From assembly GCF_028769735.1 (NCBI RefSeq), contig NC_088171.1:64904216-64968215 (forward strand): a DNA stretch of 64,000 bases, in the 5' to 3' direction. Below, piece by piece: positions 21,401 through 34,076 of this stretch. The DNA is from Zonotrichia leucophrys gambelii (taxonomy: Eukaryota > Chordata > Aves > Passeriformes > Passerellidae). Below the pieces are notes generated by a model. That model was not told where the DNA came from. It worked only from the letters and a program-made list of their open reading frames with translations, and did not search any database. Both the position numbers and the translations under genes were made by a program. Each line of letters begins with the position of its first letter. The stretch's first letter is position 1.

Positions 21401-24400
21401 GCAGACTCTTCTAGCATTTTTCCATTGCTATTTGGGTAACTGGAAGACCTACTTTTGAAACTCTGAAGCAACCATAAATTCCTGGAGAGAGACAAGATGC
21501 TCCAAACATTTTGTTCCTGACAAAAACTGTTCTAAGTTTTGCTCCCTGCAAACAAAAAGTGAGCAAATGCCAAACCAGTCATCCAACTTACTGTACAGTT
21601 CAGTGCTTGTTTTGTGCTGTCTCTTTTGGGCACCTCTTCTAATCAGAGGGGTTTTTTTTTCAAATCCTCTTCTTTCCCTGTCTAGCTTGACATTTCTTTA
21701 GAACATCTTCATAATCGCTTTGTAAGGCAACAAATTCTGCCTCTCTGTTCTATTTTGTCTCTCCCCTTCCCTTGTGTCTTCTGTGAAGAGCACAGAGAAA
21801 TTTCTTCCACATATTAAGCAGATATTCCTGCACCAGTAATTTCTGTTTTGTCTCAGGCAATCCATCAATCTTGTGTGATTAAAAGGTAATGTCTGTATGA
21901 GGCTTGTATCTCTTTCTACTAAGATTTTTCTATACCAATATATTGAGCAAGGAAAAGCTCTTCCAGCCGTTAACAGGAAATGAAGGTAAAAAATGTATCC
22001 ATTTAAACCAGACTTCCAGAAGTCAGTTGAAGGAGCACTAAACAGTTACAGGCAGGAACCTGCCAGGATCACTGTTTTGCAATGCCAGCTGAAATTTGAA
22101 TTATTTGGCAGCTTTTTGACTAGAAATCAGAAGAGAGTTTTGAGAGTCATGAGAGGAAATCAGGGAATTTTTTGCTTTTAAAGCTCTTTAAAACTCAGTG
22201 GTGCTTCTCCTCCCCTGGAGGTTTATGAGCATGCAGCAACTTCTGTATTTAATAAAGAAAGCAAGCACAGCAGAAAGACTGAAAATCTTTTACAGGGGCA
22301 ATGGGGATCAATCTTCATGTGATAACAGACCAGAAAATGTGGTTTCTGGAAATAAAGGCTTCAGCATCTTGGTTTGCATAGTCCAAATCCACCATCACGC
22401 ATCTTGCTTTATCCAGTGCTGAGGTCTAATTTAGAAGCACTCCACAATGTCAAGCATTGAACGTGGCCTGACTGACACCTCTGGAGATCTCCTTGACCTC
22501 CCTTGAGAGGGATCTCTCTGGAGGTTGGACAGCCTGGCCAGAATGAGTTTAAGTTCCCTCCAGTGGTAGGAGGGTAGCCAATGCATATGAACAATGTGGA
22601 AGAGAAGGTTGCATGGTGTGAATAATCTACTTCCCCTGGTGGAAACAGGGTGGTTCTAATCAACATGTTACAAAAAACCAGAGAAATTTCTTTCTTGAAA
22701 ATGATCAACATATGCCATCTTTGTGACAAGCCTTACTCAAGAGCAGTAAATTGGGAGTCAGTCAGAAGTGTTAAGGATGCCTTGGAAGCGTCTTTGTGTT
22801 AATGAAGGTTTCACTGGAAATTAAGGTTTTAAAACTGTGCTTTTCTACCAGGTGTGGGAATGCAAAATTAATGCAGATGCAGTAACCATGGCTCAGTGGA
22901 GAGGCTGTGGGCTGAAACTCAGAAGATCTGGTTTCTGTTTTGGGATGTGCTGATTGTGACATGGAAAAATACTTTATGCTAGATTTAGGAAAGTTTAATA
23001 TTTTTGGCAGTCACAAATCCAGTTTTATCCTTCTGTGCTCCCAACCTTTCTGTGCAGTTAGTTTTCCAATTGTTGAATCTCCAGGTTCAAACCTTTTTAC
23101 CCTCCAGTCTGGAAGCTACTAACAGTCTGCAAGATATCAGAAGGCGATTTGTGGGAAGTGCCATAGTTTAAAAACAAAATTAAAATATTGCCAAAGGCAG
23201 AATGGGGAAAATGCAAATACTGAACATCCTGGGTTGTATTTGGCTGTAAAAGAGAAGCTGCTGTGATAGTGTCTGCACAGAACAGCCTCTTGATTTGTTT
23301 CCTAAAAGATATAAGTTCCTCTGGGTTTGAGGAGCATCACTTTCAGAGCATGCCTTTGTCACCATCATGCCCAAACCTGCGTTTCTCAACCTGCTCTGCA
23401 TTTGGAGTCAAAGTTCATATCATCTCCTCTGACAGCAAATCTGGAGGTGACAGTATGTTCCCTCTTATGCATAAACTCTGTAGTTAAGGCATTAGTTCAA
23501 GTTGTAGAAGAACCAAATTCAAACCCCCCTCTGCCCTGAGGGAATGTGAAATCCCATCTCTGACCTTTTGGAAAGTTGTCCTTGCATTCAGGCTCCCAGC
23601 AGCTCTCAGCCTCTCCCTCCCCCTTCCTAGGGAGTATTTCCATCCCTCCTAAGCCAAGCATGACCTTGCAGCTCACAAGAGAAGGCCCTTGCTTGTGAGG
23701 AGGTTCACACCTGAGGCTCAGTGTTTGCTCAAATTAAAAGCTCAGCATTTCAGTACTGTTTGCTAACAAGGCTCTAAAGAAAGGCAGAACACGGAAATGG
23801 GGAGCCAAGGCATGAAGTTAACTGGGACAACCACTTATGGAAGTGATAAAAAAATATTCTTCACTTGGAGCCTTTATTGCACGTGAAGAAAGTGTATTTC
23901 CTGTATTTCAGTTTCTTCATTTTAGCTTGGTCAACAACTTGTTTATTAGAATTGAGGAATTAATTATAGTTTAAAAGATCTGTGAATTTATTTTTCCTAC
24001 CCACCAGTCTTTGAATCAACTGAGACATCAGGGCTACTAGAGACCTACTCATTCCAGGCTGTTTAACCACTAGTTAGCAGTTATTTCATAAGCATCAGTT
24101 TTCCTTGTATGATAATACAGTCAATTTTAAATACAAAACATGTTTTGACATCTTCTTCTTTCATATTCAAATCATTTGATATGACTTTATTTGATAACGG
24201 AAAGCAATGCTGCCTCTTGCTATGTTATTACAGCCTAATTTCTATCCAAAGGCATAACTACTAAGAATAAAACCTTGAATTGCCTAGTAAGTACAAAACA
24301 TAATTTACCCTATTCTAATATAATAAAAGGTAAACATGAAACATTTTAAAGGTAAAAACATAAGCATTTGTATAAAAATGTCATTGGTTTCAGTATTTGA

Positions 24401-24407
24401 ACATATA

Positions 24408-24442
24408 CATGTATATATCTATATTATATATATATATATATC
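24408..24442. repeat. (AT)n microsatellite
   Basis: Alternating AT with a few C/G interruptions, about 35 bases. Confidence 0.85.
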
Positions 24443-24454
24443 ACATTTTGAGTT

Positions 24455-24541
24455 AGCAAAAAGTACGAAATACAAGAAACAAGAAACAAAGTACAAATAA
24501 CAAAGAAACAAGTACAAATAACAAGAAAGTATGAAATACAG
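24455..24541 (+). repeat. Imperfect tandem array of ACAAGAAA/GTACAAATA units
   Basis: Short A/C-rich units (ACAAGAAAC, AAGTACAAATAAC) recur several times in about 85 bases, just after the (AT)n tract. Confidence 0.7.
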
Positions 24542-25618
24542 TAAAAGTCTTCAGATGCTATGGAAGAAATCTCAGAGGATCACCAACTGCTAAGCATCAA
24601 CTGCTCTTTGGACAAATGATGAAATACAAATTCAAAGCAGGAACAAAACCTGATAACATTAGCTGAGTTCACTTGTTTTCTCCTTTAAGTGACAGTTAAA
24701 ATAGATTGTTTAAGTCCCACACACATGAATCACTCCACCCAAGCTCATTTTTCACAACAGGAGGCAGTGAGTTTTCGTGCCTCTGCGGTTGGGGAGGAGG
24801 AGGAGGAAGGCGGCAGGCTGCTAACCATGTCACTGCTGGCTGCTGCTTTGCTTCCCCTCCTCTCCCTCCCAGCCCTCCCTCAGAAACAGCTTCCAGAAAA
24901 TGCACTTGTCTCACCTTGCTCTCTGTTGCCTTTCCCAGGAGCAAGGCACTTGTGTTTTCTGCCTGGCCTTTCACCTCTCCAAACACACATTCCCCTGCCC
25001 TTGTCCTGTTTATGCTTCCCACACATCTCTGGTGATGGGCAGGTACCTCTGGGACCAGCAGATAGGTCTGACCACAAATGCTTGCAGGAACCTGAGATTT
25101 TCATGGAGAGGCAAGTTGCAACAGGTCAGACTTCTTGGACATGCAGGAAACTGGGACCTAGTGCATCTGAAAGGAGAAAGCCAGAGAGATGGGGTTTGGC
25201 ATCCTGGGAAGTGAGGAGATGAAAAGTAAAGCAGCCTTGATACATTGGTTCACCCCAGGGCAAGAGGCTGTTTACTATGCTGCTGCTTACCTGGGATTTA
25301 TCCACTTCTTTCTTCCCTCCCTTCTGTCTGACTCTCAGAGTCACTCCATCATTGCACATCCTGCCCACATTTTGTACGAAACCAGCCCAGCCCAAATGCA
25401 GCATAACTCCCCTGGATGCCTGTGGGAGAGTTTCAAAATGCCACCAAACCACTCACTGCAATTATACCTCCTTCCAGGAATAGGAAGTGAGCTCTGGGGC
25501 ATTTCCAAGGGCAGCCACGTCCGGCTGCTGCTATGTTGCTGTGCATGCAGGTTACCAAATTCCCTGATGTCAGCTGCTGCCTCTGAATTATTCCAAAACT
25601 GTTTGCCATTCCTTTTGG

Positions 25619-25672
25619 GTTGTCTTGTTTTGGTTTGGTTTTGTGTTGTTTTTGTTTGTTTTTTTTAAATAA
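25619..25672 (+). repeat. G/T-rich low-complexity run
   Basis: About 50 bases of GTTTT-like units ending in a T run. Confidence 0.75.
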
Positions 25673-26562
25673 ACATTCTGAGTGCAGTGTGCTGGTAGCC
25701 ATCAATATTCAGATCAAATACCACTGTGTGATGTGCTGCCTGGGGGATAAAGAGAAACAGGAGATGACATTGGGTGCTGCTAAAACTCGTTATCTACTGC
25801 TTAGCTCCACTGCAAGTCTGATGGCAGAGAACTGACTCAAAGCAGATTTGTCTGCCTTGACTGAAAGGCATAACTGCAGGATCCTAAAGCCTTGTAACCA
25901 TGCATATTTTGGTTTAATGCAGAGAAGAGCAGGATTTGCACCCACATGAAACTGCTTTGAATCTAGGCTTAGGGCATTTTCTGTGAGAAAAGAGTTGATA
26001 TTTCCTCCTCCTTAATTGTCATGAAAATGAGTCACGACTTAATTCTGGACCATTTTCTATGCCAGATGAACAGAACAGTGATTCTTTGTTCAGATATCTG
26101 AAATGATAAAAACAATGCAAGGATGAGAACATCAAATTTCAGTGCTTAAATCACAGACATTCCCCTTCCCTCCATTGGTATCTGAAATGTCTGCAAAATT
26201 TTTTCACGTGCGAAATTATTGAAAGAAAATGTGAGCATCTCTCCTTTTGAGATGAGCATGATTTCATTGCAAGTGCTTCATGCATATTTTTGACTTGCCT
26301 CTGAGCCTTGCCCAATCACAAAGTTCACTACACTGGAAACTATTTCTCTGTGCAATCAAACCTGGTTAAGTCTAAAGTCTGAGGGTAAAGGCTCTAACCC
26401 AGATTTCTAAAATGATTTGCAAATGTGATTAAAACCAGCCTAGCTTTTCATGGTAAATTATAAAAATTATGCACCTGACAGAGATATTAACCTGAGCTCT
26501 GCCAGTGATTGCATTGCTGTATTCAGCACTCTCCTTTGTCTTTTGTCAGAACAATAGGAGCA

Positions 26563-26624
26563 CAGTCACACATTCGACAGTGTCCCACATAGGGTTTATG
26601 TGGGACACAGCCCAATGTGTACTG
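26563..26624. repeat. Extended hairpin with 23 paired bases, pre-miRNA-like size
   Basis: A perfect 12 bp stem (GTGTCCCACATA at 26580-26591 with TATGTGGGACAC at 26597-26608) closes a five-base loop. After a 5x5 internal loop the stem continues with ACACATT (26568-26574) pairing AATGTGT (26614-26620), then CAGT (26563-26566) with ACTG (26621-26624) across one bulged base. Total length is 62 bases. Transcription is not shown. Confidence 0.7.
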
Positions 26625-28487
26625 CACTGGATTTGTGATTCCATACTGTCCTTAATAAAGCTGCCCTACTTTCCTTGTGTCTGTGATTTTCTAATATTAG
26701 AAGTGCTGAGTGCTATCACGTAGCCTTATTAATATTAAAAAAAATATTCTCTTGTTACTGAGAGGTCCTCATTCATCCACTTTTGGTCATTTGTCCTACA
26801 CTGAAAGGTGTTGTGTCCTTCAGCATTAGAAGACGCGCACAGCTGGAACATTGTCCTGTGCACTACAGGTGAGACATGGCACAACTGGAAGTTTCCTGCC
26901 ATAGCCTTCACTTGGATGAGAAATTATGAAGTCCTTGCATGAGGGTTTATTTAACAAACCACAGTTGCTGCACCAGTTTCTAAAATGCTAAGAATCCATT
27001 TTATTCCTAACGATTAATGCTTGAAGCATGGTGATGATATATATACTTATCTGAGGTATTAAAATACTTTTGAAGAAACATTCTTCTATTAAATAAAGTT
27101 CCTTTGAAGGACGTATTTTAATTGCAAGATGAAGATTAAGCCTTGCTTAAATATTAACAGGGAATTCTGGTGTGGAAATTTTATCTGTTTATCTTGAATT
27201 GGGAGTCAGTCTTTAGCAGCTGTGGTTTCAAAGACCATCTCAAAAGTATAATCTCTTTAAAATTGGTGCCTGGTTGCCTGCCTCAGTTTGCAGATTTCAT
27301 GAGAGTCACTCTCTCCTATTCATTTGGACGTTGATGACTCAGGCCTGGATACCAGAAATCATTTAACCATTGTGATCATTTGGGCACACAAGGGCAAGAC
27401 CTGTTCTGAACGAGGCAGACACAGGGCAAGGCAGAAAGAGGAAGAGGAAGCAATTAAGCCTGATTTCAAGAAGGAAGTCTCCAGCTTCAAAAAAGCCAAG
27501 AAATACCTTTGGCTCTCATGAAAGAGAGAATAGAAAAACATCTGATGGTTTCTTTGTTAACAGGAAACCAGTGCTCCAAGTTTCTGATCCCCTGAAACAC
27601 TTGACAGCGTGCTGTCCTCACCCCATTGTGGATGGGGACCCGAGGGACCCCAGGAATGGACAGGTTTTCCTCCCCTGAGCAGCAGACATTGCTGCTTTCC
27701 TGAGAATGACAACACTCGGCTTCTTCACTGCAGACATTGCAAAGGTTCAGTATTTGCCTGGATTGAAGAAAGAACCTCCAGAAACAACAAAAATAATGGA
27801 TTTACTATTGCAGATAAAGGAGAAATAGCAGAGAGCCAGGAGCCTAGAAACTGGACTGGACTGAATTTACCCTGTGTGTAATTAAACAAGACATGACTGA
27901 CTATTATTGATTTAATGAAGCAAGGTCACAGAGCAGGTAATACAGGCCAGACTTCAACATAATAACATCAGTACATTTGGCAAATCTAAGGCCTGAAATT
28001 TAACAGTTTTACAGTCTTAAAGAGCATGATTTCAAGGGAGCAATAGCTGTGCAGAGACACACCAATATCTGAAAATGTTTGAAAGCAAACTGCACTAACC
28101 TTGCTTGTGCTACAGTGCTAGCATGAACCTAGCTAATGGGTTTTCTCTATTTTATTTTCTCAATGCATAAAAAAGAAAGTTAATGAACTTGCTTTTTTTT
28201 CAGATTAAAAATAATCCCAGTACCAATCCACAGATCTGATTCCTTGTGCCATAAATTGAAAATTGAAATGGAAACAAATGAGGAAGGCTGCCTAGGATCA
28301 TAGTAGCATACTTCAGGCTGGCACGGAGCTCAGTAGATAATGCAGTAAATACCACTGCCTCAGTACATTTCCCTTGCTAGCACGGAAAGAGAAGGCTGGC
28401 ATTTCATTGTGTCCAGGAAGCCAACAAATCCAGACCTTTGGACAGATTATAGGAAAAATACAAGTTTCAGTACTGAATATCATTAAA

Positions 28488-28502
28488 ATATATATATATA
28501 TG
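28488..28502. repeat. Short (AT)n microsatellite
   Basis: Pure alternating AT for about 15 bases. Confidence 0.8.
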
Positions 28503-28956
28503 TAAAGACCAGCAGCAGGACACAAGCCTTCATTAGATGAGAGCACTCTCGAGAGGCAATTAGCTGTGTTAATCTCTTTCCAAGAAAGAGACTGGGATTC
28601 AGTATCAGCAACTGGGATTCAATACCTTTCTAGCAAGCACAGGACATGGGCTTGTTTCAGCAGGTAGACAAACATTCCTTCCTCCTCTGTCTGAATAACA
28701 GAGCTTTTGTAAAACAGCAGCAGGCTTGCCATTGTGAAATGGAACTGATTTGCAGCACCCTGGAAGGCTGTACAAGTCTGCAGTATTTAGCATACCTGAC
28801 AATTAAAAATTATTCATGCAACAGATACATTTTCCTTTAGAACCTGTTCCATAGCTCTTTCCATTAAGGTTTCTTGCAAGTCACATTGAAATCCCGACTA
28901 CTTTCTGAGACAGGACAGTTGAAGAGGGAGGCAACTGATTCCAACATGGAGAAGTC

Positions 28957-30182
28957 TTGAGTTACACTCCCTGGTCATTTAGAGCACAAGAGCTCTTTAT
29001 CCCAGTGTGTAGGAAATTGAGCAAGGTAGGCTGGAAAATGGCCTGGCTGAGCACAGATCTGCTCCTCACACTGAGGAGTAAGAAAGAAATGCACAGGCAG
29101 TGGAAGCAGTGGCAGGTGACCTGGTGGAAGAGTACAGGGATAGGGTTTGAATGTGTAGGGATGGGGTCAGGAAAGCCAAGGCAAAGCTGGAACAGGACTT
29201 GGCAAGGGATGTGAAGAATAAGGAGAAGGGATTCAATAAGTACTTAGGTCAGAAAATAAAGGCTGAAAAGAGTGTGCCCCCTTAGAAGCAAGTGGGGTGA
29301 CCTGGTGGCAAGTGATATGGAGAAGGCTGAGGTACTCAATGAATTCTTTACCTCAGCATTCACTGGCAGTCAGGCTTCCTGCTTCTCTAAAGTCCCTGAT
29401 CCTCTGGGTAGGTGTGGAGGAAGTAGAGTCTCTCCCACTATAAGCAAAGAGCAGATTCGGGATCACTTGATGAAGCTGAATAATCACAAGTGTGTGGGAT
29501 TGGATGAAATGCATCCCAGGGTCCTGAGGGAACTGACTGCTGTCACTCTCCATCACATCTGAAAGGTCACAGCAGTCAGATGAAGTTCCTGGTAACTGGA
29601 TAAAGGGAAAGATTGCTCCAATTTTTAAAAAGGTGAGAAAGGAGGATCTAGGGAACAACAGAGTGGTGACCCTCACCCCTGTGCATTGGAAGATCAAGGA
29701 GTGGATTCTCCTGGAGACATGCTAAGGCATATGGTGTGAGTCCAGAGGAGGCTATGAAGATAATGAGAGGGCTGGAGCACCTCTCCTTGTCTTCAGACAA
29801 GACTCAGCTGGAGTTGATCAGCCTGGAGAAGAGAAGCTCCAGTGAGACCTCTTTGCAGCCTTCTGTTGCATTAAGGGGGTTTGTAAAAAAGAGGGAGAGG
29901 GACTTTTTGCATGGGTAGATAGTGACAGCAAAAGGAGCAATGGTTTAAATTTAAAGAGGGCAGGTTTAGATTAGGTATCAGGAAGAAATTCTTTACTATT
30001 AGGGTGGTGAAGCAGAACAGGAGGTTACCCAGGGAAGCTGTGGCTGCCCCATCACTGGAAGTGTTTGAGGCTGGGCTGGACGGGGTTTTGAGCAACCTGA
30101 TGTAGTGGAAGGTGTCCCTGCCCATGGTAGGGGTGTTGGAACGAGATGCCCTTTAAGCCAAACCATTTTATGATTCCATGAC
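28957..30182 (+). mobile_element. CR1 LINE, 5'-truncated and internally deleted
   Basis: Pieces of CR1 ORF2 are readable on the plus strand. One is the linker between endonuclease and reverse transcriptase (about 28960-29270). Another is the start of the reverse transcriptase (EKAEVLNEFF, MHPRVLRELT, about 29320-29710). The C-terminal domain follows (MRGLEHLSL, about 29745-30110), and then the typical 3' end TTTTATGATTCCATGA without poly-A. The text jumps near 29733 from early reverse transcriptase to the C-terminal domain, so the catalytic core is missing. Frameshifts and stops make it dead. Confidence 0.9.
29272..29562 (+). pseudogene. Fragment of CR1 reverse transcriptase ORF
   Basis: A 96-codon open segment carrying the CR1 N-terminal reverse transcriptase signature (EVLNEFFTSAFT, then KLNNHKCVGLDEMHPRVLREL). 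It is the best preserved coding part of this LINE copy and is not a host gene. Confidence 0.85.
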
Positions 30183-30513
30183 TTCAGGATAAAAGAGTGC
30201 TTTCTGAGAAACTGAACTCTTTCAAATCCCACCCTGCATGGCCAGGCTTAGACATCTAGAAATCACAACACATGCTTGCTTTCATCCACTCTGGCATGAG
30301 TTATAAAGTGATGATTCTCTGCTATTTTCATCCCAAAGTAACATCTCAGATGTCCTGCAAGCAATGTGCAATACAATATTGCTAAAGTAGTAACCATTTT
30401 GGCTGCATATTACAGCTATTTGCACAGCACTTAACAAGTGTGATATGACACAAGCGACTGCTTAGGCTCCAAAGCACTTTTCAGAATTAAGAATTTCTAT
30501 ATGACTCATTCCC
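30183..30513. other. Unique-looking spacer between CR1 and inverted-repeat copy A
   Basis: About 330 bases with no recognised feature. Confidence 0.6.
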
Positions 30514-30855
30514 ACTGTTGTTTTTTTCCCCAGTTAAGCACTAATATGACAATCCCCTTCTCTGTGGATCTACTTACATAGTTCAACAACCACAGATTTG
30601 CTGAGGTGGCTTAGGGAGCTTTAGCTATTGCTGCCCAGTCCTTGGAATTTATCCAGGGTTTCTGGAGGCCTGCAAGAAGCCCAGGCAGGGCAGTAAACAG
30701 ACCAGGCACATAAAGTTAAACATGTGGTGGGCAGGAATCATGCCTCCTCTGCAGGCCAGTACCGGGTACTGTGCTCTAGGTCTGTCTCAGGAGTGGCTGC
30801 TTTGCTGAAGGCGTGTCAGGGATTTCATATGCAGGTACAAAGCATGCAACACATC
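30514..30855 (+). repeat. Inverted duplication, copy A
   Basis: About 340 bases whose reverse complement recurs at 35844-36180. Shared blocks include ACAATCCCCTTCTC, TCTACTTACATAGTTCAA, GGGAGCTTTAGCTA, GCCTGCAAGAAGCCCAGGCA, GCAGGAATCATGCCTCCT, TGTGCTCTAGGTCTGTCTCA and GAAGGCGTGTCAGGGATTTC. Divergence by eye is roughly 15%. The family is not recognised. Confidence 0.88.
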
Positions 30856-30971
30856 TGGTGATGCAGTGCTTGCACCTTTGCTGGCTCCTGCATCCATGTT
30901 TCTGCCAGGAGGGAATGACTGAAGTGAGCTTTAAGAACCAACCGCACCAACATGGGTCCTGGCTGCACCGA

Positions 30972-31390
30972 TGTTATCACAGTAATATTTTCTGAAAAAT
31001 CCCTTTGCCCAAGATTTTCTCCTGGGAAGCTGAGAAGCCTCAGAGAAAAATGAAAACAAATTCTTATCTCATTTGTTTCTCCTGTGTTGTGCTCACATGT
31101 GGAATGTGTTTGGAGATTGTTTACCAACAGGTGGTTGTTTCATTGGTCTCATGTGAATTGTTTTGACTCATTGGCCAATCAGGGTCAAGCTGTGTCAAGA
31201 CTCTGGAAGGAGTCACGAGTTTTTATTATTATCTTTTTAGCCTTCTGTAAGTATTCTGTATTCTTTAGTATAGTTTAGTTTAGTATTATTTAATATAATA
31301 TAGTATCATAAAATAATAAATTAGCCTTCTGAGAACATGGAGTCAGATTCATCATTCCTTCCTGCCACAGGGCACCCCATAAATACAATA
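30972..31390 (+). mobile_element. Solo ERV LTR, plus orientation
   Basis: It starts TGTTATCACAGTAATATT and ends AAATACAATA, about 419 bp. AATAAA is at 31315-31320. The text (CTGGGAAGCTGAGAAGCC, AACAGGTGGTTGTTTC, GAACATGGAGTCAGATTC) matches a very common passerine LTR that I know. No clear target duplication remains. It starts 117 bases after inverted-repeat copy A. Confidence 0.8.
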
Positions 31391-34076
31391 CCATGTAGCT
31401 GTGTGTCTACTCCCTGCTTCCATCAGGTGATCCCATGTACAGTTCTGCTAACAGGGTCTCCACCTGCTTCCTCATGTTATTGAACTGTGATAGACAGGAG
31501 CTTAGGAAAGCCAGCCAGACCAGAACTGTAAATGTGTACCAGCTGTGTGTCCCGTTTTGGGTGCCTAGCTGTCCTCAAGCACCCAAAAAGACCCAAGAGA
31601 GAACAATGGAGAACATTGCGCTCATTTTCTCTGAGCCCTAACTTCTCCACATGTAAAGTGAGAACACATGCTCTTGTCTTCATAGGATGTCACAGGTTAT
31701 CAAAGAGGGGAAATTGTGCTTGTTTAGATCCTCCTCCGTGCCTTAGTGAACAGAGCAGCAATGTATTCACAACTATCTTGTTATAATGATGTAGTTTCTG
31801 GAAGCTTTGGTGGCTTCCTCACAGCCCAACCACACTTGGCATACATGTCTTCTAAAGAAAGGGTCTGGAAAGTGGGAAGGAATAAATGTAAAAATCAAAC
31901 TAAAAAGGCTCAGAGACCCCAGGCATGGTCACAATTCTCACTGATCAGAAGAGGACTGAATGTATTATGAACCCTTTGCTAGCAATGTGGTCTACTCTAG
32001 TTTTTTCTGTTGCATGTTAGATCATTTAATACTACAAATGTTAAAGCAATTTCTGCCTTCAGAACTCAGAGCGGGAACTTCTGTGTATTCTCAGTGGAAA
32101 TGCATTCAAAGAGACACTAAAACAAACTTGCTCTTCACAAGAACAAACTCCTGTCAGCTTGGGAAACTGCCAGTTGTGTGGCATTAGATGTAAAAGAGGA
32201 CTTGAGCAACTCATCTCAGACATCCTTTCTCGAGCTGCACGTTAAAGCTGCGGATGAGTCAGTACAGCTGAGTAGGAGAACCGGACAGGTTTGAATCACC
32301 ACTTTTCCCCCATCTCTGAAGCAATACTGTTTCAATGCAAATAATTTCAACCTCAGAGTAATAAAAGAAGCCCAGTAGTGGTGATCACTAACCTCATACC
32401 CCAGAAGGAATTGACTGTTTAATGAAAATTCACAGCTGTTTCATGTTTAAAGACACTGATCTATGTAAAAGGAAATGAGCTAATTAATCTTAAATCCTGG
32501 AAACTGAGAAGTATCTGAAGAGACAGCAAGCTCTGTTTCAGGGTTTCCCTGAAGCTATGTCATATTCAGCTCTTTCCTTTCTTGTTCAGATGTATGTTTG
32601 AGAGGTTTGGGAAACGCAGCTGAGAAGTCTGACTGGATAAATGTTTAAAAACCTGAAAAAGAACAGATTCTTAAGCATGGAGAAGTAAAAAAGAAGCAGT
32701 GGGTTCCTGGTACTCCGTCAGGTGGATCTTATATCTGTCTTGAGTTGAGCAGACTCTGGAGTTGAAAGCTCTGCAATACTTGGGAAGACGCATTCACGTA
32801 TTTGGAAAGAAAATTGAGAATGTTTATTGACTAGGTGCTATCTGTATGTGTGAGAACACCAACTTTCTGCATTTCACTTATGCTAAAAGATAATGCTTAT
32901 TTAATGCTTGATTGATTTTTGTACCTTTTATTTATCCTATTACATCTAGTACTTTCAACCTAAAACTACCTTAATAATAATAAAAAAACTAAATACAAAA
33001 GCTAATTTTTTCGGTAGTTAAGTAGAACAGTTTTGAACTTTTGCAAACAACTGTATGAGAATTCTGTAGAAGTGCAATTGAGCTGGGATTTCTCACAAAA
33101 AGTTGGTAATATACCTATTACAGCCATTGTACAGTGTAGTGACCTGGAGCCACAAAACTCAGCTGAAATAAGTAAAAGAAATAGAATTGTGACTACCACA
33201 TTTTATTAGTTTCCTGCAGGTTTCATTACAGAACTTAGAAAAAGGATGTATGAGACTTTCATGCTTTTGTTTCTTTTTCTATGTGCAACTTTTTTCTTCT
33301 TCTAACTTACTTCTGTTTCCAGAAGAAAAATCAAGAATGAACAAATTCACTGTCTGTGTGAGAAATCTCTGGGTGTGTGTCTTCATTGAAGGAAGCTTTA
33401 GCAAACTTTAAGAACAAAATGCTGGCACTCTTGCCAAGATTGACACGTTCAGAAGAGTGAAGGTATGATACATGGAGTGCGAGAGGCTTTGTAGTTCAGT
33501 ACACTCAACCCAGGGAGCCTTGGTCCAGCTTAGACAGAACCTTCAACGTAAGGCACTTAGTTGTGGTCTTAATCTTTTTTGTTTTGCACAAAAAAAAGGC
33601 TTGCCCAGATTTCTGATTTACGGTCAGAAGTAACTGGCAGCATCGGTGTTGTGGATTTGAGCAAAGATTCTGCTTTCACTCATGTTTGCAGTTGCCTACA
33701 GCACGGTGAGGACATGACCTGTATCCTGAAAGGCCAATTGTCCTTCACTGCCTTCCCTCTCTGGGTGCTCATGAGGACAGGCAAGCGTGGCAATAGGTGG
33801 CCCTATTTCACATAATTAATTGAGAAAGATTTGATCCTGCTGAATACAATCAGTCTGCAGTATGGCCCCAAATGTCCCTCCAAAAAATGAGGGGGAACAT
33901 GGGGCTGCTGCAGGTGTGATAATTCAGGTTCTCACAGGCTGACTTGGCTGCTGGAGTGCTGAGGGCTAGGTGCCATCTGCATCTACCCAGTTTAACACTT
34001 CAAAGTTATGTTCACTTAAATGGAGAAAAGAAATTAAAAAGTAAATCAAGGAAAAATTCTTTCTAGGGAAATAGAA
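31391..34076. other. Intergenic stretch with no recognised gene
   Basis: About 2.7 kb of AT-rich unique-looking sequence. Short open frames lack family features. Confidence 0.65.

Larger units (their letters stand above)
18407..28950. other. Long intergenic stretch with no recognised gene
   Basis: About 10.5 kb without a supported gene. 18407-18700 is GC- and CpG-richer than the rest. The longest open frames (211 codons from 20730 on plus, 161 codons from 20513 on minus, 177 codons from 24689 on plus) show no domain, no repeat-family match known to me and no splice context. Recognisable items are microsatellites at 24410-24445 and 28488-28502, an AC-rich array at 24455-24540, a G/T-rich run at 25619-25672 and the hairpin at 26563-26624. 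Confidence 0.65.
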
